DNA of 64,000 nucleotides from an uncultured Eubacteriales bacterium. GTDB lineage: Bacteria; Bacillota; Clostridia; Oscillospirales; Acutalibacteraceae. Under the pieces are notes generated by a model, which saw only the letters and a program-made list of their open reading frames with translations, was not told the DNA's origin and made no database searches. Position 1 is the first letter of the stretch. Each line of letters begins with the position of its first letter. Shown piece by piece: positions 1-7,756 of this stretch. The position numbers and the translations under genes were made by a program. Where the stretch lies: NCBI GenBank assembly GCA_934511365.1, contig CAKSWC010000001.1, forward strand, positions 186,001 to 250,000, given 5' to 3'.

Positions 1-1431
1 AAAAAGCGCATCCCCTTTGACATCACCGACCCGAAATTCATTGAGGGCTATTTCAAGTTTTTGCATAAGCCGTATGAAAACGACGGCGTTGACTTTTGGT
101 GGATAGACTGGCAGCAGGAAAGGGAAACAAAAATCAAAGGTCTTGACCCCCTTTGGGCGCTCAATCATTACCACACGCTCGACCTCGCTTCAAAAGATAA
201 ACGTCCGCTGATTCTTTCCCGCTTTGCGGAAGTCGGCTCCCACCGTTATCCGCTCGGCTTCTCCGGCGATACCGTAATAAGCTGGAAAAGTCTTGATTTT
301 CAGCCGTACTTCACCGCGAACGCCGCCAACGTCGGCTATACCTGGTGGAGCCATGACATCGGCGGCCACCAGCTCGGCTCAAGGAACGATGAGCTTTATG
401 TCCGCTGGGTGCAGCTTGGAGAATTCAGTCCAATCATGCGCCTGCACTCAACAAAGGACGAATTCATGGGCAAAGAGCCGTGGAAATACTGCTTTGCGGC
501 CGATACCGCGGCAGTAAACGCCCTCAGAGAGCGCCACGCCCTCATCCCGTATATCTATTCGATAAACCGCCGCACCCACAAGGACGGACTTCCTCTCTGC
601 GAGCCGATGTATTATTCATATCCGGACGAAAAAGAGGCATACAATGTTCCGAACCAGTTCTTCTTCGGAACCGAACTTATGGTTCGCCCCATTACAAAGC
701 CGATGGATAAACGCACCTTCCTTGCGCCGGCAAAGGTCTGGCTTCCGCGCGGAAGATGGACGGATTGGTACACCGGAAGAATTTATGAAGGCGGACGCTA
801 TGTCACAATGTTCCGCGACATAGACGCGCTTCCCGTTCTTGCAAAAGAGGGCGCGATAGTTCCCCTCTCTCAAAACGACAGAACGAACGATTCCTCCAAT
901 CCGCAAAAGCTTCTTGTCCGCGTTTTCCGCGGAACGAACGCTTTCACCCTCTATGAGGACGACGGCGAAACAATGGCGTTTGAAGACGGAAAATTTGCGG
1001 AAACCGTCCTTTCCGTCAGGGAGGCCGGAAAAGACCTGCTGTTCAGAATCAATGCGGCCAAGGGCGACCTTTCCCTCATTCCGGAAAAGCGCGATTGGAA
1101 GCTTGTTTTTGACGATATCGGCAAGGCGCAGGAAATCACCGTCAAAGTTGGCGGAAGGAAGAAAAACGTCTCTCCGGAACACAAGGAGGGAAAAACAATC
1201 ATCACCCTTTCCGGCATTGCCGCCGACTCCGAGGTTGAAATTGAGTTCAAGGCCTTTGAAGCAAGAAAGAATCCGGACAAAAAAGAGTGCGTTATTGAGC
1301 TGCTTTCAAAATATCAGTTCCCAACCCTTTTCAAGCAGACCGTTTTCACTTCCTTCATCAAGGACATTTCAAAGCCGTTTCCGCTTTCCGACCCGGCGCT
1401 CAAAGGTCCGGTTGAGGAAATTTTGGATTGA
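1..1431 (+). CDS. GH31 family alpha-glycosidase, 3' part (5' end outside window)
   Basis: The reading frame is open from base 1, so only the last 476 residues of a glycoside hydrolase family 31 enzyme are present. These enzymes hydrolyse alpha-glucosides or alpha-xylosides with retention of configuration. The motif FWWIDW places the nucleophile Asp at visible residue 36 (bases 106-108). GFSGD places the acid/base Asp at residue 90 (268-270). A beta-sandwich and a DUF5110-like C-terminal part (LYEDDGE) follow. No signal peptide can be judged because the start is missing. Exact substrate specificity is not visible. A strong hairpin terminator lies 24 bases after the stop. Family assignment is confident; alpha-xylosidase and alpha-glucosidase are equally possible. 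Confidence 0.93.
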   Translation, partial: KKRIPFDITDPKFIEGYFKFLHKPYENDGVDFWWIDWQQERETKIKGLDPLWALNHYHTLDLASKDKRPLILSRFAEVGSHRYPLGFSGDTVISWKSLDFQPYFTANAANVGYTWWSHDIGGHQLGSRNDELYVRWVQLGEFSPIMRLHSTKDEFMGKEPWKYCFAADTAAVNALRERHALIPYIYSINRRTHKDGLPLCEPMYYSYPDEKEAYNVPNQFFFGTELMVRPITKPMDKRTFLAPAKVWLPRGRWTDWYTGRIYEGGRYVTMFRDIDALPVLAKEGAIVPLSQNDRTNDSSNPQKLLVRVFRGTNAFTLYEDDGETMAFEDGKFAETVLSVREAGKDLLFRINAAKGDLSLIPEKRDWKLVFDDIGKAQEITVKVGGRKKNVSPEHKEGKTIITLSGIAADSEVEIEFKAFEARKNPDKKECVIELLSKYQFPTLFKQTVFTSFIKDISKPFPLSDPALKGPVEEILD

Positions 1432-1455
1432 TTTTTCAGAGAGAATTAAATATAG

Positions 1456-1505
1456 GGAACGCCCGGCGAACCGTCATCCGGTTCGCCGGGCGTTCCGCCT
1501 TTTCC
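1456..1505 (+). terminator. Terminator of the GH31 gene
   Basis: A perfect 18-bp inverted repeat (1456-1473 with 1479-1496, 5-base loop) is followed by a short CCTTTT tract. It lies just after the GH31 stop codon. Confidence 0.8.
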
Positions 1506-1594
1506 GTGTTAATAAATTCAAATTCAAACAAATTTTCACGTTTTGTTTAAATACAGCTAATATTTCCGCATTTGTTTTAAATCGAGTGCTCATA

Positions 1595-1624
1595 TTGACA
1601 TTCATTTCGGATATATGATACCAT
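1595..1624 (+). promoter_or_regulatory. Predicted sigma-A promoter for the membrane protein gene
   Basis: TTGACA (1595-1600), an 18-base spacer and TACCAT (1619-1624) lie upstream of the AAGGAGATG ribosome site at about 1671. The -35 is perfect and the -10 is weak. Confidence 0.55.
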
Positions 1625-1686
1625 GTAAAAAACAAACGTGATGTTACAGCCTGTCACGTTATATCAACAAAAGGAGATGTTAAAAA

Positions 1687-2277
1687 ATGCACGAACAACA
1701 TGGACTGAAATTCTTCACAAAACCGCCTAAGGGGAAAATGAAGGCCCTTTTAATTGTGTTTGCGTGGATAATTCTTTGGAACCTCATCTATCAGATCATC
1801 CACGGCGCATGGCACGATATGCCCATTGCGAACTGGGCGTTTTTCATCAGCGTAACAATCTTTTTCATGCAGGAAGAGCTGACATATAAAGCGCGTTTTG
1901 TTCACACGCTCGTTGGCGGTGCGGTCGGGCTGCTTCTTGCCGCCGGATTGGTGGTTGTCTATGCCGCGCTGGCCAAAGCCGGAGTTGCCGCGCTTGCTGC
2001 AATTATGATTCCGCTTGTGGTCTGCATTGCGGCGCTCATTCTTCTGCACCCGTATCTTCCCGTGTTTTTCAACAATGTTGGCTTTTGCTATTTTATCATT
2101 GCCCTCATTGACGCGGAAACGGCCGTTTCAAAGCTTCCCATCTATCTCCTCTCTCTGCTTTGCGGAAGCATTATTCTCAACCTCGGTTGCAGCGGACTTC
2201 TTTCTCTTTATATGAAGTCTGCAAAGAAAAAAGCGGCAAAAGCCGCCGAAAAGCAGCCTTCAGCCGCGAAGAAATAA
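1687..2277 (+). CDS. Multi-pass membrane protein of unknown function
   Basis: This 196-residue protein has about five or six hydrophobic helices between residues 18 and 175 and a Lys/Ala-rich cytosolic tail (KKKAAKAAEKQ). I do not recognise the family. The ATG is preceded by AAGGAGATG at good spacing and by its own predicted promoter, so it appears monocistronic. It is convergent with sleB, whose stop lies 7 bases away. The charged start and small size would fit a small transporter or envelope protein, but nothing in the sequence gives a substrate. Confidence 0.75.
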   Translation: MHEQHGLKFFTKPPKGKMKALLIVFAWIILWNLIYQIIHGAWHDMPIANWAFFISVTIFFMQEELTYKARFVHTLVGGAVGLLLAAGLVVVYAALAKAGVAALAAIMIPLVVCIAALILLHPYLPVFFNNVGFCYFIIALIDAETAVSKLPIYLLSLLCGSIILNLGCSGLLSLYMKSAKKKAAKAAEKQPSAAKK

Positions 2278-2284
2278 CACTTGC

Positions 2285-2977
2285 TCACTTGCAAAAAACA
2301 TGGTTTCCAATCGTTTTAACAACAGGACGGGAAAGCATGAACGAATTTGTTGTCTTTTTCGGGTTATAATAATATATCGCTCCGCCGCTTGGGTCCCAGC
2401 CGTTAACGCAGTCCTGAGCGGCTTTTCTTGACGTTTCGTTGGGTGCAACGCTCCAGTTTTTGTCATTGACGGCGGAGAATGCACCCCTTTGATATATCAC
2501 GCCGGAAACGGTGTCCGGAAAGGAGGAATGCTTAACGCGGTTGAGAACAACCGCACCAACGGCAACCTGCCCCGTGTAGCTTTCTCCGCGCGCCTCGGCG
2601 GCTATCAGCTTTGCAAGCAAGGTCACGTCGTTTGAGGAATATTTTCCGCCGGAGGAAGCCGATGTTTGGGTTATTCCAAGATACTTGAGCGTTTTTGGCC
2701 CCGCAATTCCGTCAACGGTTATGCCGCATTTTTTTTGAAACTTCTGAACCGCCGTCTTTGTTTGAACACCGAATATTCCGTCAACCGAGCCTTTGTAATA
2801 GCCGAGCGACTTAAGCTTTTGCTGAACCTGCCTTACTTCCTCTCCGCGCGAACCGAGCTTTGAAAGCACGTCAACGCTGTCCGGACTGCTTTGGGGAAAA
2901 GTGAAGCTCAAAAGCGAAAACACCGCCATGATAACCGCAAGATTGCGGAAGAAAAAGCGAAATTTGGATTTTGTCAT
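2285..2977 (-). CDS. sleB: SleB-like spore cortex-lytic / cell wall hydrolase
   Basis: This is a secreted peptidoglycan hydrolase of 230 residues. The parts in order are an N-terminal signal segment (about 1-30), a peptidoglycan-binding domain (about 40-110, with LGSRGEEVRQVQ and GYYKGSVDGIFG), and a C-terminal Hydrolase_2 domain (about 122-230). The catalytic Glu is in the LIAAEARGE motif. SleB enzymes cleave the cortex peptidoglycan during spore germination and usually need partner YpeB, which is not seen here. Its presence suggests a spore former, although CwlJ/SleB-like wall hydrolases also occur in non-sporulating lineages. I chose ATG at 2977 because the signal peptide begins there; an in-frame TTG at 3037 would add a non-hydrophobic 20 residues. 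Confidence 0.88.
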   Translation of the reverse strand: MTKSKFRFFFRNLAVIMAVFSLLSFTFPQSSPDSVDVLSKLGSRGEEVRQVQQKLKSLGYYKGSVDGIFGVQTKTAVQKFQKKCGITVDGIAGPKTLKYLGITQTSASSGGKYSSNDVTLLAKLIAAEARGESYTGQVAVGAVVLNRVKHSSFPDTVSGVIYQRGAFSAVNDKNWSVAPNETSRKAAQDCVNGWDPSGGAIYYYNPKKTTNSFMLSRPVVKTIGNHVFCK

Positions 2978-3157
2978 TTCAAATTGCGCACCACCGGTTC
3001 CGGACGCCGCTTTCGGCCGGCACGCACCGCCTTTCAAAGCAATTTCGGCGCCCTTTTCAAAAATATTCTTTTCCGTTTAGCGCTTTTTTATACCTGTTTA
3101 AGGAAACTGCGGTAATTTAATTGAGTAGCTTTCAATTCAAAATTTGCATTCAAATGG

Positions 3158-3186
3158 TTTACAATAAAGATAAAATAATGTATAAT
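3158..3186 (+). promoter_or_regulatory. Sigma-A promoter for the DUF5685-DnaJ operon
   Basis: TTTACA (3158-3163), a 17-base spacer and TATAAT (3181-3186). The match is near consensus and lies 47 bases upstream of the chosen DUF5685 start. Confidence 0.85.
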
Positions 3187-3232
3187 AATATAATTACATT
3201 AAAAAGTTCAGTTGAAAAGGATCGAAAAACCA

Positions 3233-4105
3233 ATGTTTGGCTATGTCAGAACAGACAAGGGCGAGCTTAAAGTGCGCGAATATGAGCTTTACAGAGGACT
3301 TTACTGCACACTTTGCAAGCAGCTTTCAAAACGGTACGGCGTTCTTTCGCGCCTCATTCTCAGCTATGACATGACCTTTCTTGCGCTTGTTCGGCTGAGC
3401 GAAAAGGGCATTTCTCCAAAATTCAAGGGCGGCCGCTGCCCGTTCAATCCGGCCAAGAGGTGCAATTACTGCACAAACGCCGAGGATGAATACGCCTTTG
3501 TCTGCGCTGCGGCTATCCTCATGTTCTATTACAAAGTCAAAGACAATATCTCAGACAGCCCGTTTTTCAAAAGGCTTTTGTTTTTCCTTCTTCTCCCCTT
3601 TGCGGCAATTAAGCGCAAAAAGGCGAAAAAGCTTTTTCCTCAGCTGGACTCGCTGATTTCAGACTGCCTCCAAAAACAGGCCGAAACCGAAAAAAAGAAC
3701 ACATCCTCGCCCGATGAAGCCGCACACAACAGTGCGGATGCGCTCGGAAAAATTTTTTCATTCGGCTTTGAAGAAAAGAAAAAGGAGCTTTACTTTTTCG
3801 GATACTTCGTTGGAAGATGGGTCTATCTTATGGACGCGCTCGATGACATTGAAAAGGACATCAAAAACCGCTCTTTCAATGTTTTTGTCAACAAATATTC
3901 ACTGACGCAAAAAACACTTCCCGAAGAAGCACGGCACGAAATTCAAAGCACACTCAACCAAAGCAGCGCCGAGGCCGTTAAGGCTTTCAAAAGCACAAAC
4001 TGCACGGCGCTTTCGGAAATTATTGAAAATGTTCTTTACGGCGGAATGCTTTGCTCAATGGAGAACATTTTGAAAGGAACAAAAAGAAATGAGAGATCCT
4101 TATGA
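3233..4105 (+). CDS. DUF5685 family protein
   Basis: This 290-residue protein begins MFGYVRTDKGELK, the characteristic start of DUF5685. The N-terminal third carries cysteine pairs (YCTLCKQL; CPFNPAKRCNYC) suited to metal binding, followed by a hydrophobic stretch (FLLLPFAA) and a charged helical region with DALDDIEKD. That acidic motif resembles the Asp-rich motifs of isoprenoid-synthase folds; this is an inference only. I selected the ATG at 3233 because AAAAGGA precedes it; an in-frame TTG at 3212 lacks a ribosome site. The gene overlaps the J-domain gene by 17 bases, so the two are probably translationally coupled. No biochemical function is known to me. Confidence 0.88.
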   Translation: MFGYVRTDKGELKVREYELYRGLYCTLCKQLSKRYGVLSRLILSYDMTFLALVRLSEKGISPKFKGGRCPFNPAKRCNYCTNAEDEYAFVCAAAILMFYYKVKDNISDSPFFKRLLFFLLLPFAAIKRKKAKKLFPQLDSLISDCLQKQAETEKKNTSSPDEAAHNSADALGKIFSFGFEEKKKELYFFGYFVGRWVYLMDALDDIEKDIKNRSFNVFVNKYSLTQKTLPEEARHEIQSTLNQSSAEAVKAFKSTNCTALSEIIENVLYGGMLCSMENILKGTKRNERSL

Positions 4106-4751
4106 AGTTCTCGGCATTCCGAGAAACGCAGACGCCGCGCAGGTGAAAAACGCCTATCGCACTCTGGCAAAAAAATATCACCCGGATAATTACACGGACA
4201 GTCCCCTCGCCTCTGCCGCGAACGAAAAGATGCAGGAGCTTAACGAGGCGTATGACACCATCATGGCCTCCTTTGACGCAGCCGGCAGCTCCGGCTCAAA
4301 TCAGTACGGCTACGCCTCAGCCGACTATAGGAATCAATACGATTACGCCGGACAAGGCGCCTATTCGGGGCAAAACCGCAGCGCAGACTATATCCGCATC
4401 CGCTCACTAATCAACGAAAACCGACTTGATGAGGCCGAGCAGATGCTTGAAAGTATGCCGCAAAATCTGCGCGATGCTCAGTGGTACTATCTCAAGGGTC
4501 AGATTAACTATAACCGCGGCTGGATAGATCAGGCGTACACATACTTCACAACGGCACACAACATGGAGCCGAACAATATTGAATACCGCCACATCTATGA
4601 AAACCTCCGCAGAGAGCGCAACGGCGGATTCAGAACGGCGCGCGAAGGCTCGGCCGGTTCCGACTGCGGACCTTGTGACATTTGTTCAAGTCTCCTTTGC
4701 GCAGACTGCTGCTGCGAGAGCATGGGCGGCGATTTGATTCCCTGCTGCTGA
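4089..4751 (+). CDS. DnaJ-domain protein with TPR-like region and Cys-rich tail
   Basis: Residues 1-65 form a J domain with the essential HPD motif (KYHPDNYTD), which stimulates Hsp70 ATPase. A Gly/Tyr-rich spacer with repeated YDYAGQG-like stretches follows at about 70-100. Residues 100-175 hold helical repeats resembling TPRs (MLESMPQNLRDAQWYYLKG). The C-terminus is unusually cysteine-rich (CGPCDICSSLLCADCCC). There is no zinc-finger or substrate-binding domain of a full DnaJ, so this is a dedicated co-chaperone. It overlaps the DUF5685 gene and is followed 16 bases later by a membrane protein gene. The set probably acts as a unit, perhaps delivering a client to the membrane. Confidence 0.9.
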   Translation: MRDPYEVLGIPRNADAAQVKNAYRTLAKKYHPDNYTDSPLASAANEKMQELNEAYDTIMASFDAAGSSGSNQYGYASADYRNQYDYAGQGAYSGQNRSADYIRIRSLINENRLDEAEQMLESMPQNLRDAQWYYLKGQINYNRGWIDQAYTYFTTAHNMEPNNIEYRHIYENLRRERNGGFRTAREGSAGSDCGPCDICSSLLCADCCCESMGGDLIPCC

Positions 4752-4767
4752 CGGGAGGCGCAAAAAA

Positions 4768-5325
4768 ATGAGCAAAGCTTCAAAAACCGCGCTCGGCGGA
4801 ATGGCAACGGCGCTTTCGGTTGTTGTTCTTCTTCTGTCGGCGATAGACGTTCTTTCAATCACGGCGGCGGCCGCTGCCGGAATGATAACGCTCTTTTGCG
4901 TTATCGAGCTTTCAAAAGGCTGGGCCTTCGGCGTATACGCCGCAAGCGCAATAATCGGCTTTCTTGTTGTTCCAAACAAGGAGGGTGCGCTGCTTTACAT
5001 CGCCTTTTTCGGCTATTATCCGATTATCAAAGGGCTGATTGAGGGCAAAATCAAAAACCGCCTGCTTGAATATCTGCTCAAGTTTTTGATTTATAACGCC
5101 GCAATCTTTGCCGCCGAGTACATTCTTTTTAAAGTTATGAATGTTCCGCTGACGGAATTTTTGGACGTTAAAGAGGGCTCGTGGCTTTCTCAGCACATTA
5201 TTCCCGTCTTTTTTGTTCTTCTGAACCTCATTTTTGTTCCGCTTGATTATCTTTACACAGCGGTTGCAACAATGTATCTCAACCGGTATCAAAAGATTTT
5301 CCGCAAGGTTTTTAAATTCAGGTGA
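4768..5325 (+). CDS. Membrane protein of the DUF5685-DnaJ operon
   Basis: This 185-residue protein has about five transmembrane helices and no signal peptide. It starts 16 bases after the J-domain gene, with GGGAGG as ribosome site. The pattern of small hydrophobic helices resembles ECF-type S components and similar small membrane proteins, but I cannot assign a family with confidence. The hairpin terminator after it ends the three-gene operon. Confidence 0.75.
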   Translation: MSKASKTALGGMATALSVVVLLLSAIDVLSITAAAAAGMITLFCVIELSKGWAFGVYAASAIIGFLVVPNKEGALLYIAFFGYYPIIKGLIEGKIKNRLLEYLLKFLIYNAAIFAAEYILFKVMNVPLTEFLDVKEGSWLSQHIIPVFFVLLNLIFVPLDYLYTAVATMYLNRYQKIFRKVFKFR

Positions 5326-5345
5326 AATCAAAAGCAAAAAACAAT

Positions 5346-5390
5346 AACCGCACATCAGCCCGTTTTCAGGGCAGGTGTGCGGTTGTTTTC
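5346..5390 (+). terminator. Terminator of the DUF5685 operon
   Basis: AACCGCACA (5346-5354) pairs with TGTGCGGTT (5376-5384), with an inner GCCC/GGGC pairing, and is followed by GTTTTCC. It sits between convergent genes and may work in both directions. Confidence 0.7.
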
Positions 5391-5409
5391 CGTTAAGCGT
5401 AACTGCTGC

Positions 5410-5904
5410 TCAGCAGTCAATGTAATAGACGTCATTGCCGTAATGCCTGATGAACTTCAAAAGGTCTGAAAACTTCAGCCAGACAAACGCCGTGCAATCG
5501 TTCGGGTGGAAGCCGACATAGCCTTCAACCTTTTTAAGGTCGCTGTCAAAAACAAGGTTGACATCGTGGGCTTCGTTGTTGATTATTCCGAACGGAGAAA
5601 CCGCTCCGGGTTTCAGTCCAAGATGCTTTTCCAGCCTTTCGTCCGAGCCGAAAGAGAGCCTTGAACAGCCGAGCTGGGCGCGGATAACATTCTGGATGTC
5701 CGGATGCTTGTCTTTGAGCATTGAGACAACGTAATGGGTTTTTCCGTTGGCATTGCGCAGAAAGAGGTTTTTGCAAACCTCGCCATCGGTAAAAACTCCG
5801 AGCGCGTCCATCTCCTCAATGGTATGAACCTCAGGGTGATTGATAACCTTATATTCTATGCCGAGCGAATCGAGCGCGGCATAGACCTTTTCCTTTTCTT
5901 CCAT
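5410..5904 (-). CDS. YbaK/ProX-type aminoacyl-tRNA editing protein
   Basis: The 164-residue protein is a stand-alone YbaK/ProX domain. This family hydrolyses mischarged tRNA, typically Ala-tRNA(Pro) or Cys-tRNA(Pro). The motifs CKNLFLRN and GYVGFHPNDCTA and the overall length fit the ProX/PrdX branch best. The start ATG overlaps the stop of the upstream repeat protein (TGATG), and AGGAGGG lies just before it, so the two genes are co-transcribed and coupled. The family is confident; the exact tRNA substrate is inferred. Confidence 0.9.
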   Translation of the reverse strand: MEEKEKVYAALDSLGIEYKVINHPEVHTIEEMDALGVFTDGEVCKNLFLRNANGKTHYVVSMLKDKHPDIQNVIRAQLGCSRLSFGSDERLEKHLGLKPGAVSPFGIINNEAHDVNLVFDSDLKKVEGYVGFHPNDCTAFVWLKFSDLLKFIRHYGNDVYYIDC

Positions 5905-7052
5905 CAGTTTGCCCTCCTGTAGGTTGATGTTTCGCCGCTTTCAATGTTTTTGAGCGTCAGCGTGTCTCCGGCAACGGCAAACTCATAGGAGTTGATGATT
6001 GTTTTTCCATAGATTGAAAAGTTGACCGTTACCCGTCCGCCGGAAACGGAATATGTTCCGGCGTAGGTTCCGTTTATCGGCATATTGATGACCGGAATTG
6101 TGAAGTTAACATATGTTACGTCAACCGAGCCGCCGTCTTTAAAGGTGAAGCCGCTCATGTTTGCGCCGTCAGTCCATTTTCCGATGAGATCGGACTGAGA
6201 GCTTGAAGCGTTATAGCCCGAACCGCCGCGGACAAGGAGAGTTGTTTCTCCGCTTTTTTCGGTGAGGCTCATTGTGTTGCCGTTGATTGAATAGAGCAGC
6301 TCCTGAGTGACCTTGCTTTCGTTCATCATGAACTGAACGGTGAGTGAGCTTCCGTTCGTCATATAGATGCCCTTATAGCTTCCGTTGAGCTCTCCGGAGG
6401 AGACGGAGCCCATTCTTCCCTTTGTGAAGCTGATGTCAACGGTTGAATCGTTATTGAAGGCATATTTTATGCTGCTGTCTCCGTTCGCCCAAACGCCAAC
6501 AATTTCTCCGTTGTTGACCGTTTGTGCCGGAGATGTTGTTGCCTGAGCCGAAGAGGATTCCGGCGCCGAGGTTGTTGACCTGCTTCCTGCCAATGAATAG
6601 GTTGAAACCTCGTTATCTTCAATGCTTCTGAGCGTCAGCTCATTTTCCGTTACATTGACAATCTCAAAGTTTTTGCTGATTGTTTTTGAGTATATTGAAA
6701 ACTTGATGTTCAGCGTGCTGCCGGTTATTGTGTAAGTTCCGTTGGCCGTTCCGTTTATCGGAAGGTCAATGACCGGAACGGTGAGGTTAACATAGGTCAC
6801 GGTGACTCTTCCGTCAGCAAAGAACTCATAGCCGCTCATTTGCGCGCTGTCCATCCATTTTCCTATGATCTTCTGTTCAACGGTGGGAGCGGCGGTGGTT
6901 GATTCAGTGGCCGAAACCGTTTGGGAATCAGAGGGAAGCTTTGGTTCTTTTTTTTTGTTTGCAAGGCTGACGGCAGAAATGACCGCAATGCAAACAACGA
7001 GCGTTGCGGCAATCACGGCAATGGCAATCTTTGTGCTTTTTGTCATCTTCAT
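5904..7052 (-). CDS. Membrane-anchored protein with three lipocalin-like (DUF5640-type) repeats
   Basis: This 382-residue protein has an N-terminal membrane anchor (about 5-33), a Ser/Thr/Pro-rich linker, and three beta-rich repeats each starting with a GKW or GVW motif (IIGKWMDSAQMSG, IVGVWANGDSS, LIGKWTDGANMSG). The first and third are close copies, sharing VTYVN, PINGT and FSIY. The second is divergent. The pattern fits lipocalin-like or DUF5640 domains, which are extracellular with no known reaction. A Ser/Thr linker separates repeats 1 and 2. I set the start at ATG 7052 because GGAGGAAAG precedes it; an upstream in-frame ATG at 7067 has none. Its stop overlaps the tRNA-editing gene, an unexpected partner. 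Confidence 0.8.
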   Translation of the reverse strand: MKMTKSTKIAIAVIAATLVVCIAVISAVSLANKKKEPKLPSDSQTVSATESTTAAPTVEQKIIGKWMDSAQMSGYEFFADGRVTVTYVNLTVPVIDLPINGTANGTYTITGSTLNIKFSIYSKTISKNFEIVNVTENELTLRSIEDNEVSTYSLAGSRSTTSAPESSSAQATTSPAQTVNNGEIVGVWANGDSSIKYAFNNDSTVDISFTKGRMGSVSSGELNGSYKGIYMTNGSSLTVQFMMNESKVTQELLYSINGNTMSLTEKSGETTLLVRGGSGYNASSSQSDLIGKWTDGANMSGFTFKDGGSVDVTYVNFTIPVINMPINGTYAGTYSVSGGRVTVNFSIYGKTIINSYEFAVAGDTLTLKNIESGETSTYRRAN

Positions 7053-7078
7053 TGTTCTTTCCTCCATCGGAAATAATT

Positions 7079-7113
7079 TGAAAAACGGACCGAGCCGAAA
7101 ACGACCCGGTCCG
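7079..7113 (-). terminator. Terminator of the small lipoprotein gene
   Basis: CGGACCG (7086-7092) pairs with CGGTCCG (7107-7113). On the minus strand it is followed by TTTTTCAAATT. It separates the lipoprotein gene from the repeat protein gene downstream. Confidence 0.8.
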
Positions 7114-7127
7114 AGAAAAACGGTTCC

Positions 7128-7583
7128 TTATGCTGCTGTGCTTGAGGAAGCGTCGGCCGATGAAGCCGGCGCACTGCTTGAGGAAGAAGCCTCAGCCTTT
7201 GCGGAAACAAGGGTAAAGGTCTTTCCGCTGTCAACAGACTTGAGCGAAAGAACGTCGCTTGAAATGTCGGTAACGATGTATTCAAGCTTGATTGCAATGA
7301 GGAAGGTGAAGTTGAGGGTCAGGTGATATTCCTTGGTTGCTTCATCTTTCATAAGGGTGTAGGTTCCCTCGGTGTCAACGCTGATTGCGGAAAGCGCGGA
7401 CGAAATTGCCGAAGCGTTGCCGCTGATTTTGCAGACGCCGCCCTCTTTGAACTCAAGAGAAACAACGCCGGTTGAATCTTTCCATAAACCGAGAATTTTC
7501 TTTTCCGGCGTGAAAGCGCAGGCCGAGAAACAGCAGACAACAACGGCAAGCGCAAGCAGGACGGCTGTGATTTTTTTAAGCAT
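7128..7583 (-). CDS. Small lipoprotein with one lipocalin-like domain
   Basis: The 151-residue protein has a type II signal peptide with a lipobox (CFSAC, Cys at about 21). A single beta-rich domain begins ILGLWKDSTG and ends FTLVSAK. A low-complexity Ser/Ala tail of about 20 residues follows. The domain matches the GxW-start repeats of the neighbouring 382-residue protein, suggesting duplication. It has its own strong promoter and terminator, so it is an independent unit. Function is unknown; it is probably exposed on the outer face of the membrane. Confidence 0.8.
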   Translation of the reverse strand: MLKKITAVLLALAVVVCCFSACAFTPEKKILGLWKDSTGVVSLEFKEGGVCKISGNASAISSALSAISVDTEGTYTLMKDEATKEYHLTLNFTFLIAIKLEYIVTDISSDVLSLKSVDSGKTFTLVSAKAEASSSSSAPASSADASSSTAA

Positions 7584-7604
7584 AATGATAACCTCCGAAA
7601 ATTT

Positions 7605-7641
7605 ATGGCGAACATATTGAAGTTATGTATCCGTTCGCCAT
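7605..7641 (-). promoter_or_regulatory. Inverted repeat at the transcription start of the lipoprotein gene
   Basis: A perfect 9-bp inverted repeat, ATGGCGAAC (7605-7613) and GTTCGCCAT (7633-7641), with a 19-base gap. It begins right after the -10 element, so it covers the predicted start site. It could be an operator or a leader hairpin. Confidence 0.5.
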
Positions 7642-7645
7642 TGGT

Positions 7646-7674
7646 ATTATACAACAAAAGCTTACGTTTGTAAA
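7646..7674 (-). promoter_or_regulatory. Sigma-A promoter of the small lipoprotein gene
   Basis: On the minus strand, TTTACA (7669-7674), 17 bases, TATAAT (7646-7651). Confidence 0.85.
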
Positions 7675-7701
7675 GAACAATTTTGTTACTGTTTATCTTG
7701 G

Positions 7702-7742
7702 AAAAATAAACAGCCGTCCGTTTTGCCTGCGCAAGCGGACGG
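7702..7742 (-). terminator. Terminator of the SGNH-BIG2 gene
   Basis: CCGTCCG (7714-7720) pairs with CGGACGG (7736-7742), extended by CAG/CTG. The minus strand continues with TTTATTTTTCC. Confidence 0.75.
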
Positions 7743-7756
7743 TCTGTTAAAAGTTT

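Noticed and set aside
616..1182. Long minus-strand open frame inside the GH31 gene
   Set aside because: It is antisense to a clearly coding region, has no ribosome site, and its protein resembles no family. It is a codon-bias shadow.
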